Made by a program: the position numbers and the translations under genes. Under the pieces are notes generated by a model. The model was not told the DNA's origin and ran no database searches. It saw nothing but the letters and a program-made list of their open reading frames with translations. Positions 10,768-19,108 of a DNA stretch of 23,268 bases are shown here, piece after piece. This DNA comes from a virus: positions 1 to 23,268 of IMG/VR virus record IMGVR_UViG_3300014050_000145; one strand, 5' to 3'. Numbering within the stretch: position 1 is the stretch's first letter; each line of letters begins with the position of its first letter.

Positions 10768-12363
10768 ATGAAAATTGATTATGATGATAACAAATTTGAA
10801 GAAATTAATCCTGAGTTTTATTTACAGGACGAAGACCCTGAACAAGTAGCTCTTGAAAAAGAAGAAGAGTTAGATGAACTGTCACAGCAGTTTGTAGACA
10901 AACTTATTGACAAAATGATGGACTTCCTTAAAGTCCTTGTGGGCCATGATTTACACCCATATCAAAAGCCTTTAGCACGTCGTATTATGGAATCGGTCAT
11001 TATCAATGATGCAGAAGAAATAACCGCTCTTGCTGCACGTCAGTCAGGTAAATCAGAAACAGTGGCTGACACTGTTGTTACGTTAATGATTCTTTTACCT
11101 CGGCTTGCAAAACTGTACCCAGAGTTGTTGGGAAAGTTTAAAGATGGTGTATGGGTTGGTTTATTTGCGCCAACTGAAGGACAGGCAGAAACTTTGTTTG
11201 GTCGTGCAGTAACACGCCTTACATCAGAACGTGCTTTAGAAATTCTTAATGATGTTGAAATTGATGATAAAGCTGCACGTGTAGGTGGTGTTACTCGTCA
11301 AATTAAATTAAGTAACTCAGGCTCTAGCATTACAATGATGACTGCTAACCCTCGTGCAAAAATTGAATCTAAATCTTTTCATTTAATTGTTATTGATGAG
11401 TGCCAAGAAGCTGATGACTTTGTTGTTTCTAAGTCTATTGCTCCTATGCTTGCATACTATGCGGGAACTATGGTTAAAACAGGAACTCCTACAACAAGTA
11501 AAAATAACTTTTACAAAGCAATTCAATTAAATCGTAGACGGCAAACAACACGTGGCAATAGACAGAACCATTTTCAATGGGACTGGAAAGAAGTTATTAA
11601 ATACAACAAAAACTATGAACGTTCCATCAGAAAAGAAATGCTTCGCATTGGTGAAGATTCAGATGAATTTCAAATGTCGTATAACTGCAAATGGCTTCTT
11701 GAACGAGGAATGTTTATTACATCAACCAAAATGGATGAGTTGGGAGATACTTCCCAAGAACTTGTTAAATCATGGCATAAAACTCCATGTGTTGTTGGCA
11801 TTGACCCTGCACGTAAAACTGACAGCACTGTTGTAACAGTGGTGTGGGTTGACTGGGATAGACCAGATGAGTTTGGTTATTTTGACCATCGCATTCTTAA
11901 TTGGCTAGAACTACAGGGCGATGATTGGGAAGAACAGTACTTTCAAATTGTTAACTTTTTAGAAAACTATGATGTGCTTGCTGTTGGAGTAGATGCCAAC
12001 GGTGTAGGTGACGCAGTTGCTCAACGGTTAAAGCTGTTATTACCACGAGCAGAGGTTATGTCATTAACATCTAGCCCAACAGAACAATCAAAACGTTGGA
12101 AACATCTTCAAGCCCTTATTCAACGAGAAATGATTAGTTGGCCTGCTCATGCAAAGACACGTCGTCTTCGTACTTGGAAACGTTTTTACCAACAAATGAC
12201 AGATGCTGAAGTCCAATTTAAAGGACCTAACTTTATGGTTGCAGCTCCAGATGAAAACTACGCCCATGATGACTTTGTAGATTCTTTATCTATTGCTTGC
12301 TCTTTGACGCAAGATTTAGTGATGCCTGAAGTAGTAGCGTCAAGTAATCCTTTTTTTGGGTAG
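10768..12363 (+). CDS. terL: Terminase large subunit (DNA-packaging ATPase/nuclease)
   Basis: A 531-aa motor protein that drives DNA into the prohead and cuts it to length. ATPase: Q-motif-like region LHPYQKPLARRIM (62-74), Walker A AARQSGKSE (89-97), Walker B LIVIDE (206-211) with catalytic Glu211, and coupling motif KTGTPTTSKN (237-246). RNase-H-like nuclease: Asp346 in VVGIDPARKTDS, Asp409 in VGVDANGVGDA, and the acidic cluster HDDFVDSLSIA (500-510). All key residues are present, so it should be active. Its length is normal for the family. AAAGGG precedes the ATG. No small terminase subunit is recognised; the 131-aa or 41-aa upstream genes are candidates by position. An ORF at 11552 in another frame is a shadow. 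Confidence 0.96.
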   Translation: MKIDYDDNKFEEINPEFYLQDEDPEQVALEKEEELDELSQQFVDKLIDKMMDFLKVLVGHDLHPYQKPLARRIMESVIINDAEEITALAARQSGKSETVADTVVTLMILLPRLAKLYPELLGKFKDGVWVGLFAPTEGQAETLFGRAVTRLTSERALEILNDVEIDDKAARVGGVTRQIKLSNSGSSITMMTANPRAKIESKSFHLIVIDECQEADDFVVSKSIAPMLAYYAGTMVKTGTPTTSKNNFYKAIQLNRRRQTTRGNRQNHFQWDWKEVIKYNKNYERSIRKEMLRIGEDSDEFQMSYNCKWLLERGMFITSTKMDELGDTSQELVKSWHKTPCVVGIDPARKTDSTVVTVVWVDWDRPDEFGYFDHRILNWLELQGDDWEEQYFQIVNFLENYDVLAVGVDANGVGDAVAQRLKLLLPRAEVMSLTSSPTEQSKRWKHLQALIQREMISWPAHAKTRRLRTWKRFYQQMTDAEVQFKGPNFMVAAPDENYAHDDFVDSLSIACSLTQDLVMPEVVASSNPFFG

Positions 12364-12444
12364 TTGAACAACACAAACAGGTCAAAAGGGTGGAAACTAT
12401 TGCCTAGGAAAAGGCCTTTCCATATTAATCCTTAAGGAGTAACA

Positions 12445-12840
12445 ATGAGCATTTCCCCAGCACCACAGTTTCCAGAGCGTGCGCCACAAGCGTACGAACT
12501 GAAGGCAGCAGGTAACGCAACACGTCGTGGTCCACTTCGTTTTGAAGAAGGTATTGCAACAGATACTGATGTTCCAAACGATTTCCAAAAAGGCATGATG
12601 CAAGGCATGATGCCTGCAGCAGGTCGCCCAAACCACAACGCAAATGTATTTGAGAAGCCAGCAGCAGAAACTCTTGCAGAGCGTGCACACGTAGGTTCTG
12701 CATCATGGGTAGAAGCACCAACATTCCTCGGTGAGTTTGCACATGGAACATCAAACGACTACTCAGCTCAAACATTTGAGACAGTAGCTCGCTCAGGTGG
12801 ACGTTCACAGCGTCAATCTGCAACAGTCGTAAACGACTAA
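12445..12840 (+). CDS. Probable abundant head protein, 131 aa, unknown family
   Basis: Starts at ATG 12445 after AAGGAG. It begins MSISPAPQFPERAPQAYELK and is rich in Ala, Pro, Gly and Thr, with two Met-rich repeats (GMMQGMMP). It has no cysteine or membrane segment. Codon use is skewed towards C-ending codons such as AAC and TTC, like the capsid gene and unlike terL or portal, which suggests high expression. Its own strong hairpin follows. Between terL and portal, it could be a decoration or head-assembly protein, by position only. Open frames on the opposite strand (12397-12823) look like shadows. Confidence 0.7.
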   Translation: MSISPAPQFPERAPQAYELKAAGNATRRGPLRFEEGIATDTDVPNDFQKGMMQGMMPAAGRPNHNANVFEKPAAETLAERAHVGSASWVEAPTFLGEFAHGTSNDYSAQTFETVARSGGRSQRQSATVVND

Positions 12841-12859
12841 TTTTACACAGACGTCCGTA

Positions 12860-12885
12860 TGGCCCCCACGATAGTGTGGGGGCTA
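12860..12885 (+). terminator. GC-rich terminator-like hairpin
   Basis: TGGCCCCCAC (12860-12869) pairs with GTGGGGGCTA (12876-12885) around GATAGT: a 10-bp stem with one G-U pair. The T-run after it is poor (TTGG), so it may be an attenuator or an mRNA-stability hairpin rather than a full terminator. Confidence 0.55.
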
Positions 12886-12907
12886 TTGGAATATCGGAGG
12901 AGTTGTA

Positions 12908-13174
12908 GTGGCTAGTAAACCCGCAAACGAAAAACTGTATTTAATGATTGTTGCACAGGCTAAGGCTAAGTATTCTAATTATCCCAATCCTGGAGCAAGT
13001 CACTGGGTTCATGAACGCTACATTCAATCAGGCGGAAAGTTCATTGAAACAAATGAACAAACTCGTAAGTTAGAAATGCGTAAAAAAAAGCACGCTAAAT
13101 CAATAAAAGATAAAAGCGCTACAATTAAAGCTGAGAAGAAGAATTCTAAGAAAGATAAGAAGAAAGATAAGTAA
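12908..13174 (+). CDS. DUF5872-like protein with Lys-rich tail, 88 aa
   Basis: A GTG start at 12908 has GGAGGAG 5 bases upstream and gives MASKPANEKLYLMIVAQAKA. Residues 8-47 form a small helical domain with YPNPGASHWVHERYIQSGG and FIETNEQTRKLEMRKKKHAK, similar to DUF5872-type modules where GxxxSxWxxxxYxxxGG recurs. Residues 57-88 are almost all Lys, Glu, Asn and Ser (KNSKKDKKKDK). The basic tail may bind DNA or the acidic face of the prohead. Its stop overlaps the portal start (TAATG). Function unknown. Confidence 0.65.
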   Translation: MASKPANEKLYLMIVAQAKAKYSNYPNPGASHWVHERYIQSGGKFIETNEQTRKLEMRKKKHAKSIKDKSATIKAEKKNSKKDKKKDK

Positions 13175-14910
13175 TGTCATTTCTTGATTTTTCTCCACCA
13201 TCCTATAGAGCGGCTTCTAGCGACTTAACCATTTCTATTTCTCCACTAGGTTTAGTGGAATTAGCAGATGAAGAATTTGAAGTACATGGTCCACGACTTA
13301 ATCGCTACTCTCTTAACTGGGCAATGTATCTTGGTCATCATTGGGGCTATCGCCGTGAACAAGGCGAAATGCAAATTTCAGTTAATTACTACCGTGCGTT
13401 TAATGACTTTTTAGCACGTTTTGTTTTTGGTAAAGGTGTTCACTTCCGTTCCCCTAAAGCAACAGAAGCAATTATTCCAGACCGTCTAGAACGTATTTGG
13501 GAAGTAGACAACGACAAAATGCGTGTCCTTCTTGAAATGGGACAACAAGGCGGTATTACTGGAGATGTATTTGTAAAAATTGCTTACGAAGAACCTTGGG
13601 TTGATTCTGCAGGAGGACAACATCCAGGACGTGTTCGTATTCTTCCTATGAACTCTTCTTTCTGTTTTCCTGAGTTCCACCCACATGACCGCACACGTTT
13701 ACTACGTTTTAAACAAAAGTACCGTTTCTGGGGAACGTCACTAGAAGGTACACGCCAAGTATTTACTTATACTGAAATTCTTACTGATGACACTATTGAA
13801 GAATACATCAACGATGAACTCATTGACTCACGTCCAAACCCTTTGGGCATTGTTCCTGTAGTTCACATTCCTAATGTTCCTGTTTCAGGTTCACCGTGGG
13901 GTCTCGCAGACGCACATGACATCATCACACTAAACCGTGCCTACAATGAGATATCAACTGACGTAGCAGACATCATTAACTATCACGCTTCTCCTGTGAC
14001 AGTTATTGTTGGTGCTAAAGCTTCTAATCTTGAAAAGGGTGCAAAGAAGGTTTGGGGCGGTCTTCCAAAAGATGCTCAAGTCTTCAACCTAGAAGGTGGA
14101 GCTCAAGGCATTGAAGGTGCTTTGAAATATCTAGAACTTCTAAAGCGCTCAATGCATGAAATCATGAACATCCCAGAAACCGCACTGGGACAAGTTCAAC
14201 CAATTTCAAATACATCTGGTGTTGCTCTTTCTATTCAGTATCAACCATTAATGAACCGTTATGCACAAAAAGTTGCACAATACGGAATTGGTCTTGAAAA
14301 GATTAATGAAATTGCGCTACGTACCCTTGCAATGAAAGAACCACAACAATTCATCTATAATCCAAATGAAGATGGTCCTATTAAAGATGGTCAATTAACA
14401 AAACTTGATTTTGCAGACCCTATTACATACAAAAATCATGTTCAATTCCCACAGCCACTTCCATTAGATAAATTGATTCTTCTTAATGAAATTCAAACTA
14501 AACTTGGTATGGGTCTTGAATCTAAAGAAGGTGCGTTACGCACCCTTGGTGAAGAGTTCCCAGAAGAAAAACTTCAAGAAATTCGTCAAGAACTCATTTC
14601 AGATGCAAGCGCAGATGGTGCTTTGCAACTTGTAAAGATTCAAATTCAAAAAGCTATTATGGATATGACTGGCATGATGCCAGGACCTGATGGCAATTCT
14701 GCAATCCCAATGTCTCCTACAGAATTAGGTGATGGAGATGTTATGGGTGATGGAATAGAAGGACCTCAAACTGACGCCAACGTCAAAGACCCTGCACAAG
14801 AACAGATGATGGGAATTGAGAAGAGCCAAGAGGCTGCAATAAGAGAGAAACTTGTCACTGAAGCCTACGGAACAAAAATTCCGCAAAGGAGAACAGTAGA
14901 CAAGGAGTAA
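13174..14910 (+). CDS. Portal protein
   Basis: A 578-aa portal, the dodecameric ring at one head vertex through which DNA enters and to which the terminase docks. It matches the SPP1-gp6-like portal family: an N-terminal wing (RYSLNWAMYLGHHWGYRREQ), beta-rich body (NYYRAFNDFLARFVFGKGVHF), GDVFVKIAYEEP, VVHIPNVPVSGSPWGLADAH, then the stem/crown segment RSMHEIMNIPETALGQVQ and SNTSGVALSIQYQPLMNRYA. The Leu/Lys-rich tail with MGIEKSQEAAIREKLV is helical. Start: TAATG overlap with the previous gene. It is followed by an AT-rich 122-base leader and the scaffold. The length is normal. Confidence 0.93.
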   Translation: MSFLDFSPPSYRAASSDLTISISPLGLVELADEEFEVHGPRLNRYSLNWAMYLGHHWGYRREQGEMQISVNYYRAFNDFLARFVFGKGVHFRSPKATEAIIPDRLERIWEVDNDKMRVLLEMGQQGGITGDVFVKIAYEEPWVDSAGGQHPGRVRILPMNSSFCFPEFHPHDRTRLLRFKQKYRFWGTSLEGTRQVFTYTEILTDDTIEEYINDELIDSRPNPLGIVPVVHIPNVPVSGSPWGLADAHDIITLNRAYNEISTDVADIINYHASPVTVIVGAKASNLEKGAKKVWGGLPKDAQVFNLEGGAQGIEGALKYLELLKRSMHEIMNIPETALGQVQPISNTSGVALSIQYQPLMNRYAQKVAQYGIGLEKINEIALRTLAMKEPQQFIYNPNEDGPIKDGQLTKLDFADPITYKNHVQFPQPLPLDKLILLNEIQTKLGMGLESKEGALRTLGEEFPEEKLQEIRQELISDASADGALQLVKIQIQKAIMDMTGMMPGPDGNSAIPMSPTELGDGDVMGDGIEGPQTDANVKDPAQEQMMGIEKSQEAAIREKLVTEAYGTKIPQRRTVDKE

Positions 14911-15032
14911 AAAATATTTATTAATATAGCGAGATTTTTTATACCAGATAGTATGAAATTGTCTTGTTAAAAACCAATGTGATACGCCGCAAGGCATACG
15001 GACAACGACATAAGAAAAACAGGTGACCAATA
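14911..15032 (+). other. AT-rich 122-base leader before the scaffold gene
   Basis: Contains no gene. It is AT-rich with GATTTTTTATACC, and has a short GCC-GCAA-GGC hairpin with a GNRA loop (14986-14995). TTGTCT and GATACG in the middle are 16 bases apart, a weak promoter. AGGTGA precedes the scaffold ATG. Confidence 0.3.
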
Positions 15033-15785
15033 ATGGCCGATAATCAAGAAGTACTGGACGCAATTGCAGAACAAACTGTAGCGGCAGTCCAAGGAAACAC
15101 TGAGGAACCAATGGCTGGATTTACTGCAGACGATGTTGCAAAAGCTCGTGCTCAGGAAAAGGCAAAGCTATATCCACAGATGGAAAAGATGGCTAATGAA
15201 CTTGCTGCTTTGAAAAAAGCACAAGAAGAAGAGGCCGCACGTAAAGCTGCAAAAGCTGCTGAACGTGAAGCTGCAAGAGCAGAACAAGAAAAGAAAAAAG
15301 AAGAAGAAGAATTATCTGCAAAAGAGCTCCTCATAAAGAAGGAGCAAGAATTTTTGTCTCAGTTAGAGACCGAACGTCTTGAAAGAGAACGTGCTTTTGC
15401 TCTTCTTCAAAAAGAACAAGAATTAAATCAACTTAACAATTACCGTCAAACACGCACTGAGCAGGAACGTGACAATATTGTTCCAGAACTTATTGACTTG
15501 ATTAGCGGTAATACTCAAGACGAGATTGAGGAAAGTATTTCTGTCCTTCGTGAGAAATCACAGAGCATTCTTCAGTCCGCACAAGCAGCAATGCAATCCG
15601 CAAAGCAGCAAATGGCAGGCACTCGCATTACAGCGCCTGCATCAGGACCCCTGGATAATGATTCGGAAAACAATTCGTACACTCCTGATTCAATCAGGGA
15701 TATGTCATTGGCCGATTATGCGAAACAAAGAGCCAAACTACTTGGCACTGCAGCCAGCAACCGTGGTCAGGGACTGTTCGGTTAA
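15033..15785 (+). CDS. Prohead scaffolding protein
   Basis: A 250-aa protein dominated by a Glu/Lys/Ala coiled coil at about 35-140 (KAQEEEAARKAAKAAEREAA; LSAKELLIKKEQEFLSQLET). Residues 150-190 are helical, and 190-250 a flexible C-terminus ending IRDMSLADYAKQRAKLLG and GQGLFG, the part that usually contacts the capsid protein. Location between portal and capsid and the helical coil match phage scaffolds, which guide head assembly and leave. No protease domain is fused. Its stop precedes the capsid gene by 34 bases. Confidence 0.9.
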   Translation: MADNQEVLDAIAEQTVAAVQGNTEEPMAGFTADDVAKARAQEKAKLYPQMEKMANELAALKKAQEEEAARKAAKAAEREAARAEQEKKKEEEELSAKELLIKKEQEFLSQLETERLERERAFALLQKEQELNQLNNYRQTRTEQERDNIVPELIDLISGNTQDEIEESISVLREKSQSILQSAQAAMQSAKQQMAGTRITAPASGPLDNDSENNSYTPDSIRDMSLADYAKQRAKLLGTAASNRGQGLFG

Positions 15786-15819
15786 TCCCCCCATCAACTA
15801 AAGAAAGGACTTGACCTCA

Positions 15820-16950
15820 ATGGCAAGTGCAATTACAGGCTCCTCGCAACTAGCGAGTGCTCCAACCGCTTACTCAGGTGCTAATAGCTCCCTGAATCAA
15901 GCAATCCAAACAATCTGGTCAAAAGAAATTTTGTTCCAGGCAATGCCAATTCTTCGTTTTGAACAGTTTGCAGTTAAGAAGACTGAACTTGGTGTAGCAC
16001 CAGGTCTTCGTGTGAACTTCCTTCGTTACAAGAACTTTGCTGTAGACCCATCACCTCTTACTGAAGGTGTTCGTATGACAACCAATGCTCTCACAGCAGA
16101 GCAGATTGCAATCACAGTTGCAGAACACGGCTACGCAGTAGCAGTTTCTGAACTTCTCCTTAACGCATCATTTGATGATGTTATGGCATCTGCTTCACGT
16201 CTTCTTGGTCGCCACATGGCACAGTACCTTGATGTTCAGGCACGTAACACACTTTCTGCAGCAACTTCTGCAGTATTTGGTTATGACCGCTCAGGCATCA
16301 CAGGTGGCGCTTTCACAAACTACGATGAAGGCGACGCTGCAACAGCGTTCTCAGACCTTGATGGTAACTTCAAGTTGACAACTGCTGCAATCAAGGACGC
16401 TGCTCTTACCCTTGCTGGTAAGAACATCCCACGCCTTGGCGAAACATACGTACAGTTCGTACACCCTAAGCAGTCTCGTGACCTTCGCTCTAACCCAGAG
16501 TTCATTGAAGTCACAAAGTACGCTGCTCCAGGAAACTTCATGCTCGGTGAAATCGGACGTCTTTACGACGTAGTATTCATTGAAACAACACAGGTTAAGA
16601 AGTTGTCCCAGAACGCTGGATACACAACCTCTTCACTCGTTGGTGTTCCAGCAGACCAGGGAGTTGTTCCTGTTAAGTCAAACACCAACCCAGGTTCAGG
16701 TGGAAACCCAGTATCTGCTGATTACACAGCAGAAAAGGGTTACCTAACATCTGCAACAGGTAACGGTGCTGACGTTTACGAATCAATCATGATTGGTGAC
16801 AACGCATTTGGTCACGCAATCTCTCTTCCAGTTGAACTCCGTGACGGTGGCGTTCTTGACTTCGGTCGTGAGCACGCTCTTGCATGGTACGCAATCTGGG
16901 GTCTCGGTGTAATCACCGACCAGGCTATCGTCAAGGTTTACACAAACTAA
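15820..16950 (+). CDS. Major capsid protein (HK97 fold, N4-gp56-like)
   Basis: A 376-aa capsid protein. Typical segments are SLNQAIQTIWSKEILFQAMP, FAVKKTELGVAPGLRVNFLR, LTEGVRMTTNALTAEQIAIT, VAEHGYAVAVSELLLNASFD, and FVHPKQSRDLRSNPEFIEVT, with GVLDFGREHALAWYAIWGLG at the end. This is the N4-gp56-type capsid family. The ATG at 15820 is 10 bases after AAGGA; the in-frame TTG at 15811 would leave no spacing. Codons are C-ending far more than in the neighbours, consistent with very high expression. A very strong hairpin follows the stop. The scaffold is immediately upstream. Confidence 0.95.
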   Translation: MASAITGSSQLASAPTAYSGANSSLNQAIQTIWSKEILFQAMPILRFEQFAVKKTELGVAPGLRVNFLRYKNFAVDPSPLTEGVRMTTNALTAEQIAITVAEHGYAVAVSELLLNASFDDVMASASRLLGRHMAQYLDVQARNTLSAATSAVFGYDRSGITGGAFTNYDEGDAATAFSDLDGNFKLTTAAIKDAALTLAGKNIPRLGETYVQFVHPKQSRDLRSNPEFIEVTKYAAPGNFMLGEIGRLYDVVFIETTQVKKLSQNAGYTTSSLVGVPADQGVVPVKSNTNPGSGGNPVSADYTAEKGYLTSATGNGADVYESIMIGDNAFGHAISLPVELRDGGVLDFGREHALAWYAIWGLGVITDQAIVKVYTN

Positions 16951-16955
16951 GACTC

Positions 16956-17003
16956 TGTAGTTGTCTGGGGGACCTACTCCTTCCTGGTCCCCCAGCCACT
17001 ACA
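16956..17003 (+). terminator. Strong post-capsid hairpin/terminator
   Basis: CTGGGGGACC (16965-16974) pairs perfectly with GGTCCCCCAG (16986-16995) around an 11-base loop, and TGTAGT (16956-16961) pairs with ACTACA (16998-17003) below a small internal loop: 16 bp in all. No long T-run follows, so it may trim or stabilise capsid mRNA as well as terminate. Confidence 0.75.
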
Positions 17004-17037
17004 CACATTTAAAAAACTACTTTAGGAGAAATACACC

Positions 17038-17409
17038 GTGGCAAATACACAAACAAGTCCATTGGACGCAACAGGGCGTGCTGCAGAAGCAGCTGCTAAG
17101 AAAAATGCAAAAGCATTAAAAGACCGTCAAGATGAGATTTCACTTGCGGCACAAGTTGAGGCAGAACAACTGGAAACACAAATCTTTGACCCAAAGAAAC
17201 CAGATGCTCCAATTGTTTTAGATGAAATTGAAAATGTTGGTGTAACAACGGCTAATGACACAGTTATTATCCGCACAATTACAGACATTGATGACATGAC
17301 TTACGGAGTCGGAAATCACTACAGTTTTAAAGCTGGAGTTAAATACCGAGTACCAGGACATCTCGCTAATTATCTAGAACAACTAGGATATATTTGGCGG
17401 CCTAACTAA
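17038..17409 (+). CDS. Head-associated protein downstream of capsid, 123 aa
   Basis: A GTG start at 17038 has AGGAG 9 bases upstream. Residues 1-45 are helical and Lys/Glu/Ala-rich (GRAAEAAAKKNAKALKDRQD). Residues 55-123 are beta-rich: ITDIDDMTYGVGNHYSFKAG, then VKYRVPGHLANYLEQLGYIW. That last part resembles short phage proteins following capsid genes, with a YxFKxGVKYRVPxxLAxxLxxxGYxW pattern. Head-completion or a neck role is likely by position only. It lies between two strong hairpins. Confidence 0.7.
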   Translation: MANTQTSPLDATGRAAEAAAKKNAKALKDRQDEISLAAQVEAEQLETQIFDPKKPDAPIVLDEIENVGVTTANDTVIIRTITDIDDMTYGVGNHYSFKAGVKYRVPGHLANYLEQLGYIWRPN

Positions 17410-17422
17410 GCCGTCAGCAGTA

Positions 17423-17478
17423 GTCCGACCCTCAACTGGTTCCCGCCCTCCTCCCCGTTGGGGGTTGGACCTTTTTTT
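17423..17478 (+). terminator. Classic Rho-independent terminator
   Basis: A 14-bp stem (17423-17436 with 17457-17470, two G-U wobbles) with a C-rich 20-base loop is followed by C and seven T's (17472-17478). It closes the capsid-region transcript 14 bases after the 123-aa gene. Confidence 0.92.
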
Positions 17479-17525
17479 GGCGTATATATTTGAGATGATT
17501 GTTCCAAATAGTTTTCGGAGGTTAC

Positions 17526-18569
17526 GTGGCTACACTTTCTAGTCTTGCAGACCGTTTAAGGTCTGAACTAGGCGATATGGGAAAATCCTTCGTTTACCAA
17601 TTTACAGCAGACGGAACCACTAATCGTTTTCTTATACCTTACTCTCCTTTAGATGGAGAAGGTCTAATTGTTTTAGATTCTGGTGCAGATGTTTCTGAGG
17701 ATGCAACTGTAGAAGAAACAACTGGCTATTTAACTTTTGATATTGTGCCAACTGCTGGTCACATAATTACTGTTTCTGGAACATACTTCCGTTATTTTAC
17801 AAACGCCGAAGTATGTGAGTACATAGATACTGCTTTTGGGCAACATGTAGCAAACCACGCAGATGGGTATGGGCGTGGATATACATTAGCAACTCTTCCT
17901 GGTATTGAAGAATATCCAGTAGTTGTTTATGCCTCTAGTTTGGCTCTTTATACTTTAGCCACAGATGCTTCTTTTGATATTGATATTCAAGCACCAGACG
18001 GTGTAAACATTCCACGTTCTGAACGGTACCGTCAGTTAATGCAAATGATTGAAGTGCGTAAACAACAGTATCGTGAACTCTGTTCACAACTTGGTATTGG
18101 TCTTTACAAAATTGACGTATTCTCATTGCGCCGAATTTCAAAGACAACTAATCGTTACGTTCCTGTTTATCTTCCTATGGAAGTTGATGACCGCTCTATG
18201 CCACGTCGTGCCATCATTCCTATTCCTAGTTATGGTTCTGCTATTTCTCCATCAGATGTTCCTACATATGATTTAACAATGTATGAAGGTGACTCATTTG
18301 AAGTAACATTAGATTTCCCATTTGATGTAACTGATTACACATTTAAATCACAAATTCGTGTAAACTATGGCGACCCAACAGTTGCTGCAACATTTGCTAC
18401 AGAACAAACGGATACTGACAAAGTGAAAATATCTTTAACGCCAGAACAAACTGCATCTTTACCAGAACGTGCGTATTGGGATATTCAAGGAACAACAGAG
18501 TCTGACCCAACGTATCAACAGACCTATATGCGAGGCGCTGTATTCTGCACACGACAGGTGACTGATTAA
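17526..18569 (+). CDS. Head-tail or fibre-base protein, 347 aa, with BppU-like C-terminal domain
   Basis: GTG at 17526 is 4 bases after GGAGG (17517-17521). A TTG at 17499 is in frame but has no ribosome site. Residues about 1-85 are beta-rich (VYQFTADGTTNRFLIPYSPL). Residues 90-215 are helical (FTNAEVCEYIDTAFGQHVAN; ERYRQLMQMIEVRKQQYREL). Residues 248-347 resemble the beta-sandwich of BppU-type baseplate proteins: YDLTMYEGDSFEVTLDFPFD, YTFKSQIRVNYGDPTVAATF, ISLTPEQTASLPERAYWDIQ, MRGAVFCTRQVTD. That domain often holds fibres or receptor-binding parts. It follows a terminator and overlaps the fibre gene at 18569, so it may mount the fibres. Anchor role is inferred. Confidence 0.75.
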   Translation: MATLSSLADRLRSELGDMGKSFVYQFTADGTTNRFLIPYSPLDGEGLIVLDSGADVSEDATVEETTGYLTFDIVPTAGHIITVSGTYFRYFTNAEVCEYIDTAFGQHVANHADGYGRGYTLATLPGIEEYPVVVYASSLALYTLATDASFDIDIQAPDGVNIPRSERYRQLMQMIEVRKQQYRELCSQLGIGLYKIDVFSLRRISKTTNRYVPVYLPMEVDDRSMPRRAIIPIPSYGSAISPSDVPTYDLTMYEGDSFEVTLDFPFDVTDYTFKSQIRVNYGDPTVAATFATEQTDTDKVKISLTPEQTASLPERAYWDIQGTTESDPTYQQTYMRGAVFCTRQVTD

Positions 18570-19096
18570 TGGCAAAAGTTTCTAATTACACAATGGACTG
18601 CGGTTGCGTAGGTACATGTACTTGCGGAACTCAAGGCATCACAATTCAAGTTCTTCCTGGACAAGGCGGAGCACGAGGACCACAAGGTACTCAAGGAGCA
18701 ACGGGTTCAGGTTCGCAAGGAATCCAAGGAACTCAAGGACTTATTGGTCCTGGAGGTGGAGCGCAAGGTATCCAAGGTTTGCAGGGAACTGCAGGCGGAG
18801 GAGCAACCCTTCAAGACATTTCTGATGCTATTCAAAGCGCTGCTTTGGGAAGCACAGATGATTTATCTGAAGGTGTTACAAATCTTTACTTTACTACTGC
18901 TCGTGTCTCTTATATCCACACACAAGGGTCCGCGAGTAGTTCGTGGTTAATTACTCATAATTTAGGATTTCATCCCAACGTAACTGTTGTAGACTCAGCA
19001 GGGAACATCGTAGAGGGTGAACTTTCGTACACTAATTTGGACTCCTTAACCGCAACATTTAGTACTGCCTTTAGCGGCACAGCGTACCTATCTTAA
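18569..19096 (+). CDS. Short collagen-like fibre protein, 175 aa
   Basis: Residues 10-21 hold a Cys cluster (CGCVGTCTCG), which could crosslink chains. Residues about 31-85 are Gly-X-Y repeats ([20 protein letters not shown]) with short breaks. Residues 88-115 contain [20 protein letters not shown], a segment shared with the gene at 22027. The C-terminus WLITHNLGFHPNVTVVDSAG and the AYLS end form a fibre-tip domain common in phage tail fibres. It would trimerise. The start overlaps the previous stop (TAATG). The host-binding role is inferred from the layout. Confidence 0.85.
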   Translation: MAKVSNYTMDCGCVGTCTCGTQGITIQVLPGQGGARGPQGTQGATGSGSQGIQGTQGLIGPGGGAQGIQGLQGTAGGGATLQDISDAIQSAALGSTDDLSEGVTNLYFTTARVSYIHTQGSASSSWLITHNLGFHPNVTVVDSAGNIVEGELSYTNLDSLTATFSTAFSGTAYLS

Positions 19097-19108
19097 GGAG
19101 ATAGAATT

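Noticed and set aside
12397-12823. Three minus-strand frames opposite the 131-aa head protein
   Set aside because: No ribosome site and no recognisable product; the plus frame has AAGGAG and capsid-like codons.
15811-15819. TTG start for the capsid gene
   Set aside because: It lies one base after the ribosome site, too close; ATG 15820 has normal spacing.
17499-17525. TTG start for the 347-aa protein
   Set aside because: GGAGG with correct spacing precedes GTG 17526 and would be inside the gene otherwise.
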